DNA of 64,000 nt from Peterkaempfera podocarpi (GCF_042466665.1 NZ_CP162102.1:992001-1056000), one strand, 5' to 3'. Shown: positions 40,096 to 50,325, numbered from the stretch's first letter. Translations and numbers: made by a program. Notes: generated by a model not told the origin, from the sequence alone.

Positions 40096-41814
40096 ATGAG
40101 GCACTCCAGACTTCTTGCCGCCGTGCTGGCGCTGGGTATGGCCACGGCAGCCTGCTCGGCAACGCAGCACCGGACCGGTTCCGATGCCTCCTCCAGCACC
40201 CCCTCCAGCACCCCCTCCGGCGCCGGCGCGCCGGCGAACGGCGCCCACAAGAAGGGCGGCACCGTCACCATCGCCAATGAGCAGGGCCAGACCTGGACCT
40301 GCCAGTTCAACCCGTTCAATCCCGCCGCCTACCTGGAGTCCAACGGTTTCGTCTACGAGCCGCTGATCTTCGTGGACTCGCTGAACAACCAGGCCGAGAC
40401 CCCGATGCTGGCGACCGGCTACCGGTGGAACGCCGACAAGACCCAGATCGTCTTCACCATCCGCGACGGTGTGAAGTGGAACGACGGCCAGCCCTTCACC
40501 GCAGCCGACGTGGCCTTCACGTTCAACCTGATGAAGCGGGTCCCCGCCACCGACCTGTACGCGCTGTGGACCGCAGCCGGACTGAAGAGCGTGACCGCCT
40601 CCGGCAAACAGGTCACCCTCACCTTCAAGCAGACCGCGGAGACCTACTTCTACGCCTTCGCCGACCAGGTGACCATCGTCCCGCAGCACGTCTTCGGCAG
40701 CGGTGAGGCCGCCGCGCACCCGGACACCTGGGCCGATCCGGACCCGGTGGGCACCGGTCCGTTCAAGGTCGACCCGTGCAGCCCCAACAACATCCAGTAC
40801 ACCGCCAACGCCGGCTACTGGCAGGCGGGCAAGCCGTACATCCAGAAGGTCGAGTACCCCGCGTACCTGGACAACGGCCCTGCCAACCTGGACCTGGCGG
40901 CCGGCAAGGCGCAGTGGGGCAGCCAGTTCATCCCCGGGATCAAGAGCTTCTACCTCGACAAGTCGCCGGAGAACCACACCTGGTCGCCGCCGGTGCTCAA
41001 CGTCTCGCTCTTCCCGAACCTCGACCCCTCCCACAAGGCGACCAGCAATCCGGCGGTGCGTCAGGCCATCGCCCACACGATCGACCGGGCCCGGGTGGCG
41101 GCCATCGGCGAGGGCGGCGAGGAGCCGCCCGGCAACCAGTCCGGCGTGGTGCTGCCGACCTTCCAGAAGTACTACGACGCGGGCGCGGTGAGCGCGGCCG
41201 GCTACGACAAGCCCGATCCGGCGAAGGCCGCCCAGCTGCTGTCCGGTGCCGGGTACTCGCCCGCGCACCCGCTCAAGCTCAGCGTCATCACCATCACCGG
41301 CTACACCGACTGGGACGCCTCACTCGCGGTGATCAAGCAGCAGCTCAAGCCGATCGGGATCGACCTGACCGTCCAGGACCTGGCGCAGCAGACCTTCGAC
41401 ACCCGGCTGTACACCGGCGACTTCGACCTCGCCTACTACGGTGAGCCGACCGGCGGTCCGACCCCGTACTACGAGCTGCGGGAGATCCTCGCCTCCGCCA
41501 ACACCGCACCGCTCGGCAAGCAGGCCAACGGCAACTACGAGCGCTATCGCAACGCGGCCGTGGATGCGCTGTTCCAGCAGTACGCGACCGCCGACGGTGC
41601 CGGACAGGTCGCGATCATCAAGCAGATCGAAGCCGCGGTGATCAACGACGTCCCGGTCATCCCGGTGACCGAGTCGGTCGACTGGTTCCAGTACAACACC
41701 GCCGACATCGCCGGCTGGCCGACTCCGGACGACCCGTACGCGCAGCCCGCCGCCTTCAACTTCCCCGACGCCGGCCAGGTGCTGCTCCACCTGTACTCCC
41801 AGTCCGCCCAGTAG
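40096..41814 (+). CDS. ABC importer substrate-binding lipoprotein, SBP_bac_5 type
   Basis: A 572-residue lipoprotein of the DppA/OppA class. Start ATG 40096 is preferred over 40078 because aaggga lies 9 bases upstream. The lipobox is TAAC (Cys20), followed by a Ser/Thr/Pro linker with a TPSST repeat. The body has MLATGYRWNADKTQIVFTIR, GVKWNDGQPFTAADVAFTFN (typical of the family) and AVRQAIAHTIDRARVAAIGE. Although the family name refers to peptides, several members bind oligosaccharides. Encoded between a sugar kinase and secreted glucosaminidases, this one probably binds chitooligosaccharides. Confidence 0.9.
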   Translation: MRHSRLLAAVLALGMATAACSATQHRTGSDASSSTPSSTPSGAGAPANGAHKKGGTVTIANEQGQTWTCQFNPFNPAAYLESNGFVYEPLIFVDSLNNQAETPMLATGYRWNADKTQIVFTIRDGVKWNDGQPFTAADVAFTFNLMKRVPATDLYALWTAAGLKSVTASGKQVTLTFKQTAETYFYAFADQVTIVPQHVFGSGEAAAHPDTWADPDPVGTGPFKVDPCSPNNIQYTANAGYWQAGKPYIQKVEYPAYLDNGPANLDLAAGKAQWGSQFIPGIKSFYLDKSPENHTWSPPVLNVSLFPNLDPSHKATSNPAVRQAIAHTIDRARVAAIGEGGEEPPGNQSGVVLPTFQKYYDAGAVSAAGYDKPDPAKAAQLLSGAGYSPAHPLKLSVITITGYTDWDASLAVIKQQLKPIGIDLTVQDLAQQTFDTRLYTGDFDLAYYGEPTGGPTPYYELREILASANTAPLGKQANGNYERYRNAAVDALFQQYATADGAGQVAIIKQIEAAVINDVPVIPVTESVDWFQYNTADIAGWPTPDDPYAQPAAFNFPDAGQVLLHLYSQSAQ

Positions 41815-41852
41815 CACGTGACGTCCCCCCACCGAAAGGAGGTGTGTCCGCG

Positions 41853-42842
41853 TTGAGGCACCTGCTCCGGCGACTGGGTTTCTTCCTGCTCACCCTCTGG
41901 GCCGCGCTGACCCTGAACTTCTTCATCCCGAGGTTCATGCCCGGCAGTCCGGTCACCGCACTGCACGACCGCACCCGCGGCAAGGTCTCGCCCGCGGCGC
42001 TGGAGCAGATGCTCACGTCCTTCGGCTTCAGGCCGCATCAGAACATCGGATCCCAGTACCTCGACTACCTGGGCAACATGGTGACCGGCCACTGGGGCCT
42101 GTCCATCGGCCAGACGCTCGGTGAGCCTGTCACCACTCTCATCGGCCAGGCCCTGCCGTGGACGCTGGGCCTGGTCGGCATCGCCACCGTGCTGGCCTTC
42201 GTGCTGGGCACCCTGATCGGTGTGCTGGCGGGCTGGCGGCGCGGCGGGCGGCTGGACACGGTGCTGCCGCCGGTCTTCGTGGTCACCTCGGCGCTGCCCT
42301 ACTTCTGGGTCGCGCTGCTGCTGATCCTGGTTTTCTCGGTGTGGACCGGCGGCCTGCTGCCCAGCGACTTCAACTACGACAACACGATCGTGCCCGGGTT
42401 CTCCCCCGGTTTCGTCAGCAGCGTGCTGCAGCATGCGGTGCTGCCCGGCGCGACCCTGCTCGTCACCTCGATCGGGGGATGGATCCTGACCATGCGCAAC
42501 AACATGATCACCGTCCTGGCCGAGGACTACGTCCGGATGGGCCGGGCCAAAGGGCTGAGCAACCGCCGCATCATGTACGACTACGCGGCCCGCAACGCGA
42601 TCCTGCCCAACCTCTCGGGCTTCGCGATGTCGCTGGGGTTCGTCATCTCCGGGGCCATCCTCGTCGAGTACGTCTTCAACTACCCGGGGCTCGGCTATCT
42701 GCTCTACAACGCGGTGCAGAACGTCGACTACCCCCTGATGCAGGCGCTGTTCATGCTGTTCACCGTGGCCGTGCTGGCCGCCGTGCTGGTCTGCGACATC
42801 GCGACGCTCTGGCTCGACCCGCGTGCCCGGGCGAAGGGGTGA
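41853..42842 (+). CDS. ABC importer permease 1, DppB type
   Basis: A 329-residue permease with about six transmembrane segments. The TTG at 41853 is chosen because ggagg (41838-41842) lies 10 bases upstream; the in-frame GTG 41844 is only 1 base away. DppB marks are NFFIPRFMPGSPV near the N-terminus and the EAA loop EDYVRMGRAKGLSNRRIMYD (about 225-245), then FVISGAILVEYVFNYPGLGY. It pairs with the permease half of the next gene, 7 bp further on, to form the channel of the oligomer importer. Confidence 0.9.
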   Translation: MRHLLRRLGFFLLTLWAALTLNFFIPRFMPGSPVTALHDRTRGKVSPAALEQMLTSFGFRPHQNIGSQYLDYLGNMVTGHWGLSIGQTLGEPVTTLIGQALPWTLGLVGIATVLAFVLGTLIGVLAGWRRGGRLDTVLPPVFVVTSALPYFWVALLLILVFSVWTGGLLPSDFNYDNTIVPGFSPGFVSSVLQHAVLPGATLLVTSIGGWILTMRNNMITVLAEDYVRMGRAKGLSNRRIMYDYAARNAILPNLSGFAMSLGFVISGAILVEYVFNYPGLGYLLYNAVQNVDYPLMQALFMLFTVAVLAAVLVCDIATLWLDPRARAKG

Positions 42843-42849
42843 ACGCGCC

Positions 42850-44778
42850 ATGGCGATGAACACCCCCGTACGCAGGCCCGGCAGCGGGCTCTGGCGCGCA
42901 CTGCGCGGCAGCCGCAAGGCGACGGCCGGGGCCGTCATCCTGCTGCTCTTCGCCGTGATGGCCGCCTTCCCCGGACTGTTCACCTCGGTCCGGGACGCCA
43001 ACGCGCTGGACGCACCCCGCCTGGGCCCGTCCACCGGGCATCTGCTGGGCACCACCGCACTGGGCCAGGACATCTGGTCCCAACTCATCTACGGCACCCG
43101 CCAGTCGCTGGTCATCGCGCTGGTCGCCGGCTTCCTGGCCACCGTGCTGTCGGTGCTGGTCGGTGTCTCCGCGGCCTATCTCGGCGGGCTACTCGACGAT
43201 CTGCTGTCCGTGCTGATCAACGTGGTACTGGTGATCCCGGCCTTCCCACTGATCATCATTCTGGCCAAGTACGCGGGCCGGGGCTCGCTCACCGTGATGC
43301 TGACCGTCCTGGTCGTCACCGGCTGGTCCTACGGCGCCAACCAGATGCGGGCCCAGGCGCTGTCGCTGCGCAACCGCGACTTCCTGGAGGCGGCACGGGT
43401 CCGCGGCGAGCGGCGCTCGTACATCATCGTGGCCGAAGTGCTGCCGACCATGACCTCGCTGATCGTCGCCAACTTCATGGGCGCCGCGCTCTACTCGGTG
43501 CTCAGCGCGGCCGGTCTGCAGTTCCTCGGTCTCGGCGACCCCAACTCGGCCAGCTGGGGCACGATGCTCTACTGGGCGCAGAACCAGCAGGCGCTGCAGA
43601 CCGGTTCGCCGCTGTGGTCGGTGGCCCCAGGGCTGTGCGTGGCACTGCTCGGCGCCTCCTTCGCGCTGATCAACCACGCCTTCGACGAGATCGGCAACCC
43701 GGCGCTGCGCCCGGTGCGAGGCCGTCGTCCGGCACCGGCCGCGGCAGCCCTGTCCGTGGCGTCCGCGGCGCCGACCGAGGACTCGCCGCTGCTGCAGGTG
43801 AGCGGGCTGCGCGTGGCGTACCAGGGTGCACGCGGCCCGGTGGAGGCTGTCGCGGGCGTCGACCTGACCGTGCGGCGGGGCCAGTTCACCGCCGTGGTGG
43901 GCGAGTCGGGCTGCGGCAAGTCGACCCTGCTCTTCGCAATCGCCGGGCTGCTCAGCGCGCCCGCGGCGGTCACCGCGGGGAGCGTGCTGTTCCAAGGCAG
44001 CAACCTGGTCACCATGACCGAGAAACAGCTCAATGCGCTGCGCTGGCGCGACTACTCGGTGGTCATGCAGAGCGCGATGAACGCGCTCAACCCGGTGCGC
44101 ACGATCGGCGCCCAGTTCCGGGACGCGATGCGCGCGCACGGCGAGTTCACCACCGAACAGGTCCGGGCCCGGTCGGTGGAGGTGCTGGAACTGGTGGGCA
44201 TCGACCCGACCCATCTGCGCAGCTACCCGCACCAACTGTCGGGCGGGATGCGGCAGCGCGCGATGATCGCGATGGCGCTGCTCTTCACCCCGGATCTGGT
44301 CATCATGGACGAGCCGACCTCGGCGCTGGACGTGGTGGCGCAGCGCTCGCTGATGGTGCAGATCAAGGAACTGCAGCAGCTGCTGGGCTTCGCGGTGCTC
44401 TTCGTCACCCACGACATGTCGCTGGTCCGCCACTTCTCCGACCAGCTGCTGGTGATGTACGCCGGGCAGGTCGCCGAGGCCGGACCCACCCGGACCGTCT
44501 TCGACACCCCGGCACACCCCTACAGCCGGGGACTGCTGGAGGCCTTCCCGTCGGCCCGCGGACCGCGGATCGAGCTGCGGGGCATCCCCGGCAGCCCGCC
44601 CGATCTGGCCCGCCCGCCGCACGGCTGCCGGTTCGCACCGCGCTGCCCGGTGGTGGAGGAGCAGTGCCGCGAGCACGAACCCGAGCTCTACCCGGTCGGC
44701 GAGGTACGGGCGCGCTGCCTGCTGCAGGCCCCCGGCCGCCGGACCCGGCCCCTGCCGCCCGTGGAGGCGACCTCATGA
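42850..44778 (+). CDS. ABC importer permease-ATPase fusion (DppC-DppD)
   Basis: A 642-residue natural fusion. Residues about 1-290 are a DppC permease with six hydrophobic segments and EAA loop NRDFLEAARVRGERRSYIIV. Residues about 315-640 are a DppD ATPase: Walker A GESGCGKST near 353, LSGGMRQRAMIAMAL, Walker B LVIMDEPTSALD, H-loop FVTHD, and the oligopeptide-specific C-terminal CRFAPRCPVVEEQC Cys cluster. The joining linker is Ala/Pro-rich. ATG 42850 has aagggg at about 10 bases. Such fusions occur in streptomycetes and are not artefacts: no frame change or stop is involved. It energises and forms half of the importer. Confidence 0.9.
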   Translation: MAMNTPVRRPGSGLWRALRGSRKATAGAVILLLFAVMAAFPGLFTSVRDANALDAPRLGPSTGHLLGTTALGQDIWSQLIYGTRQSLVIALVAGFLATVLSVLVGVSAAYLGGLLDDLLSVLINVVLVIPAFPLIIILAKYAGRGSLTVMLTVLVVTGWSYGANQMRAQALSLRNRDFLEAARVRGERRSYIIVAEVLPTMTSLIVANFMGAALYSVLSAAGLQFLGLGDPNSASWGTMLYWAQNQQALQTGSPLWSVAPGLCVALLGASFALINHAFDEIGNPALRPVRGRRPAPAAAALSVASAAPTEDSPLLQVSGLRVAYQGARGPVEAVAGVDLTVRRGQFTAVVGESGCGKSTLLFAIAGLLSAPAAVTAGSVLFQGSNLVTMTEKQLNALRWRDYSVVMQSAMNALNPVRTIGAQFRDAMRAHGEFTTEQVRARSVEVLELVGIDPTHLRSYPHQLSGGMRQRAMIAMALLFTPDLVIMDEPTSALDVVAQRSLMVQIKELQQLLGFAVLFVTHDMSLVRHFSDQLLVMYAGQVAEAGPTRTVFDTPAHPYSRGLLEAFPSARGPRIELRGIPGSPPDLARPPHGCRFAPRCPVVEEQCREHEPELYPVGEVRARCLLQAPGRRTRPLPPVEATS

Positions 44779-45839
44779 CCGCCGAGACCACCGGAGCCGC
44801 CGAGACCACCGAGCCGCCGGAGGTCGCAGCCCGGCCGGCGCTGATGGAGACGGTCGGCCTGACCCGGCACTTCCGGGTCGGCGGCGGCCTGTCCCGCCGT
44901 ACCCTGCACGCCGTCGACGACGTCAGCCTGGTGATCCGCGACCGGGAGATCGTCGCTCTGGTCGGCGAGAGCGGCAGCGGCAAGTCGACGCTCGCCCGGC
45001 TGCTGGCGCAGGTGTACCCGCCGACCAGCGGGGAGATTCGCTACCGGGGACGGTCGCTCGCGACGCTGCGCGGACGCCGGGCGAAGCTGGCGTACCGCAG
45101 TGACGTGCCGATGGTCTTCCAGGACCCGTTCAGCTCGCTCAACCCGGCGTACCGGGTGTCGCACGGCATCCTGCGGGGGCTGGCGCTGCACCGCCCCGAA
45201 CTCGGCAGGGCCGAGCGGCGCGCGGAGGCCGAACGGGTGGCCGAGGCCGTGGGGCTCGCCCCCGCCGCGGAGATCCTGGACCGGTACCCGCACGAGCTGT
45301 CCGGCGGGCAGCGGCAGCGGATCGGCTTCGCACAGGCCCTGGCATACCGGCCCCGGCTGATTCTGGCTGACGAGCCGGTGTCGATGCTGGATGTGTCGAT
45401 CCGGATCGGCCTGCTCAATGTGATGACGCAGTTGCGCGAGCGCGAGGGCGTCTCGATCCTCTACATCACCCACGACATCGCCAGTGCCCGCTATGTCGCG
45501 GACCGGCTGCTGGTCATGTACGGCGGACACGTCGTGGAGTCGGGGCCGACCGAGGCCGTGTTGGCCGGGCCCAGGCACCCCTACACCCAGTTGCTCCTCT
45601 CGGCGGTGCCGGACCCACGGGCGCCGCTGGAGGTGGACGCCGCGGCGGCGCGGTCCGATCCGCCCGCGGTGATCGATCCGGCACCGGGCTGCCGCTTCCG
45701 TGCCCGGTGCCCACTGGCGGTCGACGCGTGCCATGCGCTCACCCCGCGGCTGCGGGAGCTGGGCCCGGCACACGACGCCGCCTGCCATGTCGCCGAGGCG
45801 GACGACCCGACCCCCCGGGCGGCCGCCACACCGGCCTGA
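44775..45839 (+). CDS. ABC importer ATPase 2, DppF type
   Basis: A 354-residue ATPase. ATG 44775 overlaps the stop of the fusion gene (ATGA). Walker A GESGSGKST near residue 64, VFQDPFSSLNP, LSGGQRQRIGFAQAL, Walker B LILADEPVSMLD, ITHDIASARY, and a C-terminal CRFRARCPLAVDAC cluster typical of DppF/OppF. In DppF proteins the position after DEP is usually T or V and the motif ends SALD or SMLD; here SMLD. It forms the nucleotide-binding heterodimer with the ATPase half of the preceding fusion. Confidence 0.92.
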   Translation: MTAETTGAAETTEPPEVAARPALMETVGLTRHFRVGGGLSRRTLHAVDDVSLVIRDREIVALVGESGSGKSTLARLLAQVYPPTSGEIRYRGRSLATLRGRRAKLAYRSDVPMVFQDPFSSLNPAYRVSHGILRGLALHRPELGRAERRAEAERVAEAVGLAPAAEILDRYPHELSGGQRQRIGFAQALAYRPRLILADEPVSMLDVSIRIGLLNVMTQLREREGVSILYITHDIASARYVADRLLVMYGGHVVESGPTEAVLAGPRHPYTQLLLSAVPDPRAPLEVDAAAARSDPPAVIDPAPGCRFRARCPLAVDACHALTPRLRELGPAHDAACHVAEADDPTPRAAATPA

Positions 45840-45883
45840 ACCTTTCCACGCCACGCTCCTCCCCCACGAACAAGGGAGCACTC

Positions 45884-48736
45884 ATGGCACGTCACGGAAG
45901 GCATCCGATTGTCGCGGCGGTGGCCCTGGCGGTCGCCGCCGCGGCCGCCCTGCAGGGCGGCGCCACCACCCGGGCCACCGCGCTCGCGTTATCCGAACCG
46001 GCCGCGTTGTTGTCCGCCCCGGCGACCGGCAGCACCGCGGTGGCCGACCTGGGCTCCGCCACCGGCTGGAAGGTGGTGAGCAGTGCGACGGCCACCCAGT
46101 CCGGCGCCCAGATCTCCGCCCCCGGCTTCGGCACCTCCAGCTGGCTGACCGTCGCCAACGACGGCGGCGGCGCACCGGGGACAGAGATCAACGCCCTGCT
46201 GAAGAACGGCAGCTGCCCGAACGTCTTCACCTCCACCACCATGAAGACCTGCTTCGGTCAGATGACCAGAGTCGGCCCCGAGACCATCGCCCAGTTCTCG
46301 GTGCCCTGGTGGTACCGGACCGACTTCACCGCACCGCCCGCCGGCCAGAACGCCAAACTGGTGCTGAACGGCGTGGTCGGCTCGGCGGACGTCTGGGTCA
46401 ACGGCAGCCAGGTCGCCACCTCTGCGACGGTCACCGGCGCCTACGCACGCAACGTCTTCGACGTCACCGGGCTGCTGCTCCCCGGGACCAACTCGGTGGC
46501 GATCGAGATGCACCCGAACGATCCGACCAGCATGCTCACCCTCGACGACGTGGACTGGAGCCAGATACCGCCGGACAACAACACCGGCATCCAGTTCCCG
46601 GTCCAGCTGCAGACCGGCGGCCCACTCGTGGTCGGCAACGCCCATGCCGTGCCGAACACCGCCGCCGACCTGAGCAGTTCGGCACTGACCGTCAAGACGG
46701 ACGTCACCAACACCTCGGCGAGCGCGCAGACCGGCACGGTCTCCGCCACCGTCACCCCGCCGGGCACCGGTACGCCGGTCACGGTCAGCCAGAGCGTGAC
46801 CGTCCCGGCCGGCAGCACCCAGACGGTCTCCTTCGCGCCCGCCTCGTACCCGGGGTTGACCCTCGCGAGCCCGCAGATCTGGTGGCCCTACCAGCTCGGC
46901 GGGCAGCCGCTGTACACGCTCGGCACGTCGGTGGCGCAGGGCGGCACCGTGCTCAACTCGACCACCGGCACCTTCGGGATCCGCACCGTCACCTCGTACC
47001 TGACCGGCGCCTCGTCGGCGGCGCCCAGCGGAGTACGAGCCTTCAAGATCAACAATGTGCCGCTGGTGGTCCGCGGCGGCGGCTGGTCCCCGGACCTGTT
47101 TCTGCGCTACGACCCGGCGGACACCGCCAAGCAGATCGGGCTGATGAAGGCGATGGGCATCAACACCGTGCGCCTTGAGGGGCATCTGATGCCGGCCGAC
47201 TGGTACCAGCAGATGGACGCCGCGGGCATCCTGGTCAACGCCGGCTACCAGTGCTGCGACTTCTGGGAAAGCACCAGCTACACCGCCGCCCAGCAGGCCG
47301 TCTACCAGCTGACCGCGAAGACCGTCGGCGAAACCCTGCGCAACCACCCGTCGGTCTTCAGCTTCCAGTGGAGCGACAACGCCCCGACCGCGACCCAGGA
47401 GTCGCTGGCGCTGGCGGGCTTCGCCGCGGCGGACTACGCGGGGCCGTTCATCGCCTCCGCGGAGTACAAGAGCAGCCCGCAGCTGGGCGCGGCCGGTGAG
47501 AAGGAGGGCCCGTACGACTGGGTGCCGCCGAACTACTGGTACGACACCACCCACAGCAGCGGCGGCGACCTGACCAACGCCGGCGGGGCCTGGGGCTTCG
47601 ACAGCGAGCAGAGCGCGGGCAACACCGTCCCCACGCTGGACTCGCTCAACCGCTTCCTGTCCGCCTCCGAGCAGTCGGACCTGTGGCAGACGCCGGGCGC
47701 CAACCAGTTCCACAACAACTACGAGGGCACCAAGCACACCGGCTACCACTTCGGCACCCTCTACAACCTCGACACCGCGATCACCAACCGCTACGGCGCC
47801 TGGTCGAGCCTGAACCAGTACGTCCAGGAGGCGCAGGTCCAGAACTACGAGAACACCCGGGCCCAGTTCGAGGCATTCCTCGCGCACTCGACCAACACCG
47901 CGGCGCCCTCCACCGGCACCATCTACTGGCAGCTGAACAAGGGCTGGCCGACCCTGCTCTGGGCGCTGTGGAACAACGACGGCGACCAGGCCGGCGCCTA
48001 CTTCGGCGCGCAGAAGGCCAACCGCCCGCTGCATGCCCTCTACACCCTGGACAACGGAACCGTGGCGGTCGACAACCTCGGCGGCGGCACCCGGTCCGGG
48101 GTGACCGTCGAGGCCAAGGTGTACAACACCGCCGGCACCCTGCTCGACGACCGGACCTCGGGCAGCCTGACGCTGGCCTCGCAGCAGGTGCTCACCTCGG
48201 TGCTGACCCCGAGCACCCCCACCACCCCCGGCACCGTCTACTTCGTCGAGCTGCTGCTGCGGCAGAACGGCACCCTGGTCGACCGCAACGTCTACTGGCA
48301 GCCGACCACGCCGGACGTCCCCAACTGGAACAAGACCATCGGCCAGCCGCAGGCCGCGATGTCGCAGTACGCCAACCTCAAGGCACTGCAGAGCCTGCCC
48401 CAGGCCTCGGTCTCGGCGACCGCCACCACCAGCAACCAGGCCGGACCCAACGGGGCGGACAAGCTGGTCACGGTCACCGTCACCAACACCTCCGGCCAGC
48501 CGACCGTGGGCTTCTTCCTGCGGGCCGACATCCGGCGGGGCACCGCCGCCGGGAGCGAGCTGGCCGGCGACAACGAGCTCCAGAGCTCGATCTGGGGCGA
48601 CAACGACGTGACGCTGTGGCCCGGCGAGTCCGAGACACTCACCGCGAGCTACAGCTCGGCCGACCTCCAGGGCGCCACCCCGGTGGTCAGTATCTCCGGT
48701 TGGAACGTGCCCAAGTTCGACGTGCTGGCGGGGTGA
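45884..48736 (+). CDS. csxA: Secreted exo-beta-D-glucosaminidase (GH2, CsxA-like)
   Basis: A 950-residue secreted enzyme that removes glucosamine from the non-reducing end of chitosan oligomers. ATG 45884 has aagggag; the signal peptide is about 1-31. GH2 order: sugar-binding domain with WYRTDFTAPP and GSADVWVNGSQVATS, Ig-like domain, TIM barrel (FKINNVPLVVRGGGWSPDLF, INTVRLEGHLMPADWY), then C-terminal beta domains. GPYDWVPPNYWYD and GAWGFDSEQSAG closely follow CsxA of Amycolatopsis orientalis as I recall it. The candidate nucleophile is Glu575 in FDSEQSAG and the candidate acid/base Glu506, 69 residues earlier, close to the 72 in CsxA (E469/E541). It is 44 bp behind the ABC genes. Confidence 0.9.
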   Translation: MARHGRHPIVAAVALAVAAAAALQGGATTRATALALSEPAALLSAPATGSTAVADLGSATGWKVVSSATATQSGAQISAPGFGTSSWLTVANDGGGAPGTEINALLKNGSCPNVFTSTTMKTCFGQMTRVGPETIAQFSVPWWYRTDFTAPPAGQNAKLVLNGVVGSADVWVNGSQVATSATVTGAYARNVFDVTGLLLPGTNSVAIEMHPNDPTSMLTLDDVDWSQIPPDNNTGIQFPVQLQTGGPLVVGNAHAVPNTAADLSSSALTVKTDVTNTSASAQTGTVSATVTPPGTGTPVTVSQSVTVPAGSTQTVSFAPASYPGLTLASPQIWWPYQLGGQPLYTLGTSVAQGGTVLNSTTGTFGIRTVTSYLTGASSAAPSGVRAFKINNVPLVVRGGGWSPDLFLRYDPADTAKQIGLMKAMGINTVRLEGHLMPADWYQQMDAAGILVNAGYQCCDFWESTSYTAAQQAVYQLTAKTVGETLRNHPSVFSFQWSDNAPTATQESLALAGFAAADYAGPFIASAEYKSSPQLGAAGEKEGPYDWVPPNYWYDTTHSSGGDLTNAGGAWGFDSEQSAGNTVPTLDSLNRFLSASEQSDLWQTPGANQFHNNYEGTKHTGYHFGTLYNLDTAITNRYGAWSSLNQYVQEAQVQNYENTRAQFEAFLAHSTNTAAPSTGTIYWQLNKGWPTLLWALWNNDGDQAGAYFGAQKANRPLHALYTLDNGTVAVDNLGGGTRSGVTVEAKVYNTAGTLLDDRTSGSLTLASQQVLTSVLTPSTPTTPGTVYFVELLLRQNGTLVDRNVYWQPTTPDVPNWNKTIGQPQAAMSQYANLKALQSLPQASVSATATTSNQAGPNGADKLVTVTVTNTSGQPTVGFFLRADIRRGTAAGSELAGDNELQSSIWGDNDVTLWPGESETLTASYSSADLQGATPVVSISGWNVPKFDVLAG

Positions 48737-48743
48737 GGTGACC

Positions 48744-50309
48744 ATGCGACTGCGACAGACCCTGACGACCCTGCTGGCCGCACTGGGACTGGTGGGAGCC
48801 GGCCTGCTGGCCGGCTCCGGCCCGGCCGCGGCGGCCGGCGTCCCCAACACCGTGGTGCCGGTCCCGGTCAGCGTGGTCTCCGACGGCAGCACCTTCACGC
48901 TGACCTCGACCGCCACCCTCACCTCCGACGACGCCGGTGTCGGCGGCTACCTGGCGGGCATCCTGCGCGCCTCGACGGGGTACGCCCTGCCGCTGACCGT
49001 CAACGCGCCCGGCCCGGGCAGCATCGCGCTGCAGCTCTCCGGGGCCCCCGGCAGCGTCGGCGCAGAGGGCTACCAGCTCACCACCACCGCGACCGGCGTG
49101 GTCGTCCAGGCCCAGCAGCCCGCCGGGCTCTTCCACGGTGTGCAGACCCTGCTTCAGTTGCTGCCGCCGGCGGTGATGGGCAGCACCGTGCAGCCCGGGC
49201 CGTGGACGGTGCCCGGCGGCACCGTCCTGGACTACCCGCGCTTCGCCTACCGCGGGGCGATGCTCGACGTCGCCCGGCACTTCTTCACGGTGACCCAGGT
49301 CAAGCACTACATCGACGAGTTGGCCCTGTACAAGGTCAACGTCCTGCATCTGCACCTCTCCGACGACCAGGGCTGGCGGATCGCCGTCAACAGCTGGCCC
49401 AACCTGGCCACGTACGGCGGCAGCACCCAGGTCGGCGGCGGCCCCGGGGGCTACTACACCCAGGCCGACTACGCGGCGATCGTGTCGTACGCGGCGTCCC
49501 GCTACATGACCGTGGTCCCCGAGATCGACATGCCCGGCCACACCAACGCCGCGCTGGCCTCGTACGCCCAGCTCAACTGCAACGGTGTGGCGCCCGCGCT
49601 GTACACGGGTACCAATGTCGGCTTCAGCTCGCTGTGCGTGCCGCTGCCGCTCACGTACACCTTCATCGACCAGGTGATCGGCGAACTGGCCGCCCTGACC
49701 CCCGGCCCCTATCTGCACATCGGCGGGGACGAGGCCTCCTCGACCACCGCCTCCGACTACGCCTCGTTCCTCGGCCAGGTGCAGCAGATCGTCGCCGCGC
49801 ACGGCAAGACGGTGGTCGGCTGGCACGACATCACCCACACCACGCTGCAGCCCTCGGCCGTCGCCCAGTTCTGGGGCACCACCACGTCGGACTCCGCCGT
49901 GGCGGCCGCGGCGGCGGGCGGCACCAAGGTCATCATGTCCCCGGCCAACAAGGCGTACCTGGACATGAAGTACACGCACAAGACCAAGCTGGGCCAGACC
50001 TGGGCCGGGCTGATCGAGGTCAACACCGCCTACGGGTGGGACCCCGGGAACTACCTCACGGGAGTGACCGGGTCCTCGGTCCAGGGCGTCGAAGGGCCGC
50101 TGTGGACCGAGACCATCGTCACCTCGGCGGACATCGACTACATGGCCTTCCCCCGCCTCCCGGCCCTCGCCGAACTCGGCTGGTCCCCGTGGTCCACGCA
50201 CAACGTGACCGCATTCGACCAGCGGCTGGCAGCCCAGGGACCGCGGTGGAGGACCATGGGTGTCAACTACTACCACTCGACCCAGATCAGCTGGCCGAGC
50301 GGTTCGTGA
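48744..50309 (+). CDS. Secreted beta-N-acetylhexosaminidase (GH20)
   Basis: A 521-residue secreted GH20 enzyme that removes terminal GlcNAc (or GalNAc) from oligosaccharides. ATG 48744 is preferred (gaggtg 5 bases upstream, signal peptide at once); GTG 48738 adds two residues. It has signal peptide (about 1-30), a GH20b-like alpha/beta domain with GAEGYQLTTTATGVVV, and the catalytic barrel with YRGAMLDVARHFF, HLHLSDDQGWRI, VPEIDMPGHTNA and HIGGDEAS containing the catalytic Asp329-Glu330 pair. It sits 7 bp behind csxA. Together with the glucosaminidase it would strip both acetylated and deacetylated units from partly acetylated chitosan oligomers. Confidence 0.92.
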   Translation: MRLRQTLTTLLAALGLVGAGLLAGSGPAAAAGVPNTVVPVPVSVVSDGSTFTLTSTATLTSDDAGVGGYLAGILRASTGYALPLTVNAPGPGSIALQLSGAPGSVGAEGYQLTTTATGVVVQAQQPAGLFHGVQTLLQLLPPAVMGSTVQPGPWTVPGGTVLDYPRFAYRGAMLDVARHFFTVTQVKHYIDELALYKVNVLHLHLSDDQGWRIAVNSWPNLATYGGSTQVGGGPGGYYTQADYAAIVSYAASRYMTVVPEIDMPGHTNAALASYAQLNCNGVAPALYTGTNVGFSSLCVPLPLTYTFIDQVIGELAALTPGPYLHIGGDEASSTTASDYASFLGQVQQIVAAHGKTVVGWHDITHTTLQPSAVAQFWGTTTSDSAVAAAAAGGTKVIMSPANKAYLDMKYTHKTKLGQTWAGLIEVNTAYGWDPGNYLTGVTGSSVQGVEGPLWTETIVTSADIDYMAFPRLPALAELGWSPWSTHNVTAFDQRLAAQGPRWRTMGVNYYHSTQISWPSGS

Positions 50310-50325
50310 CCGGGCGCTGAACCCC

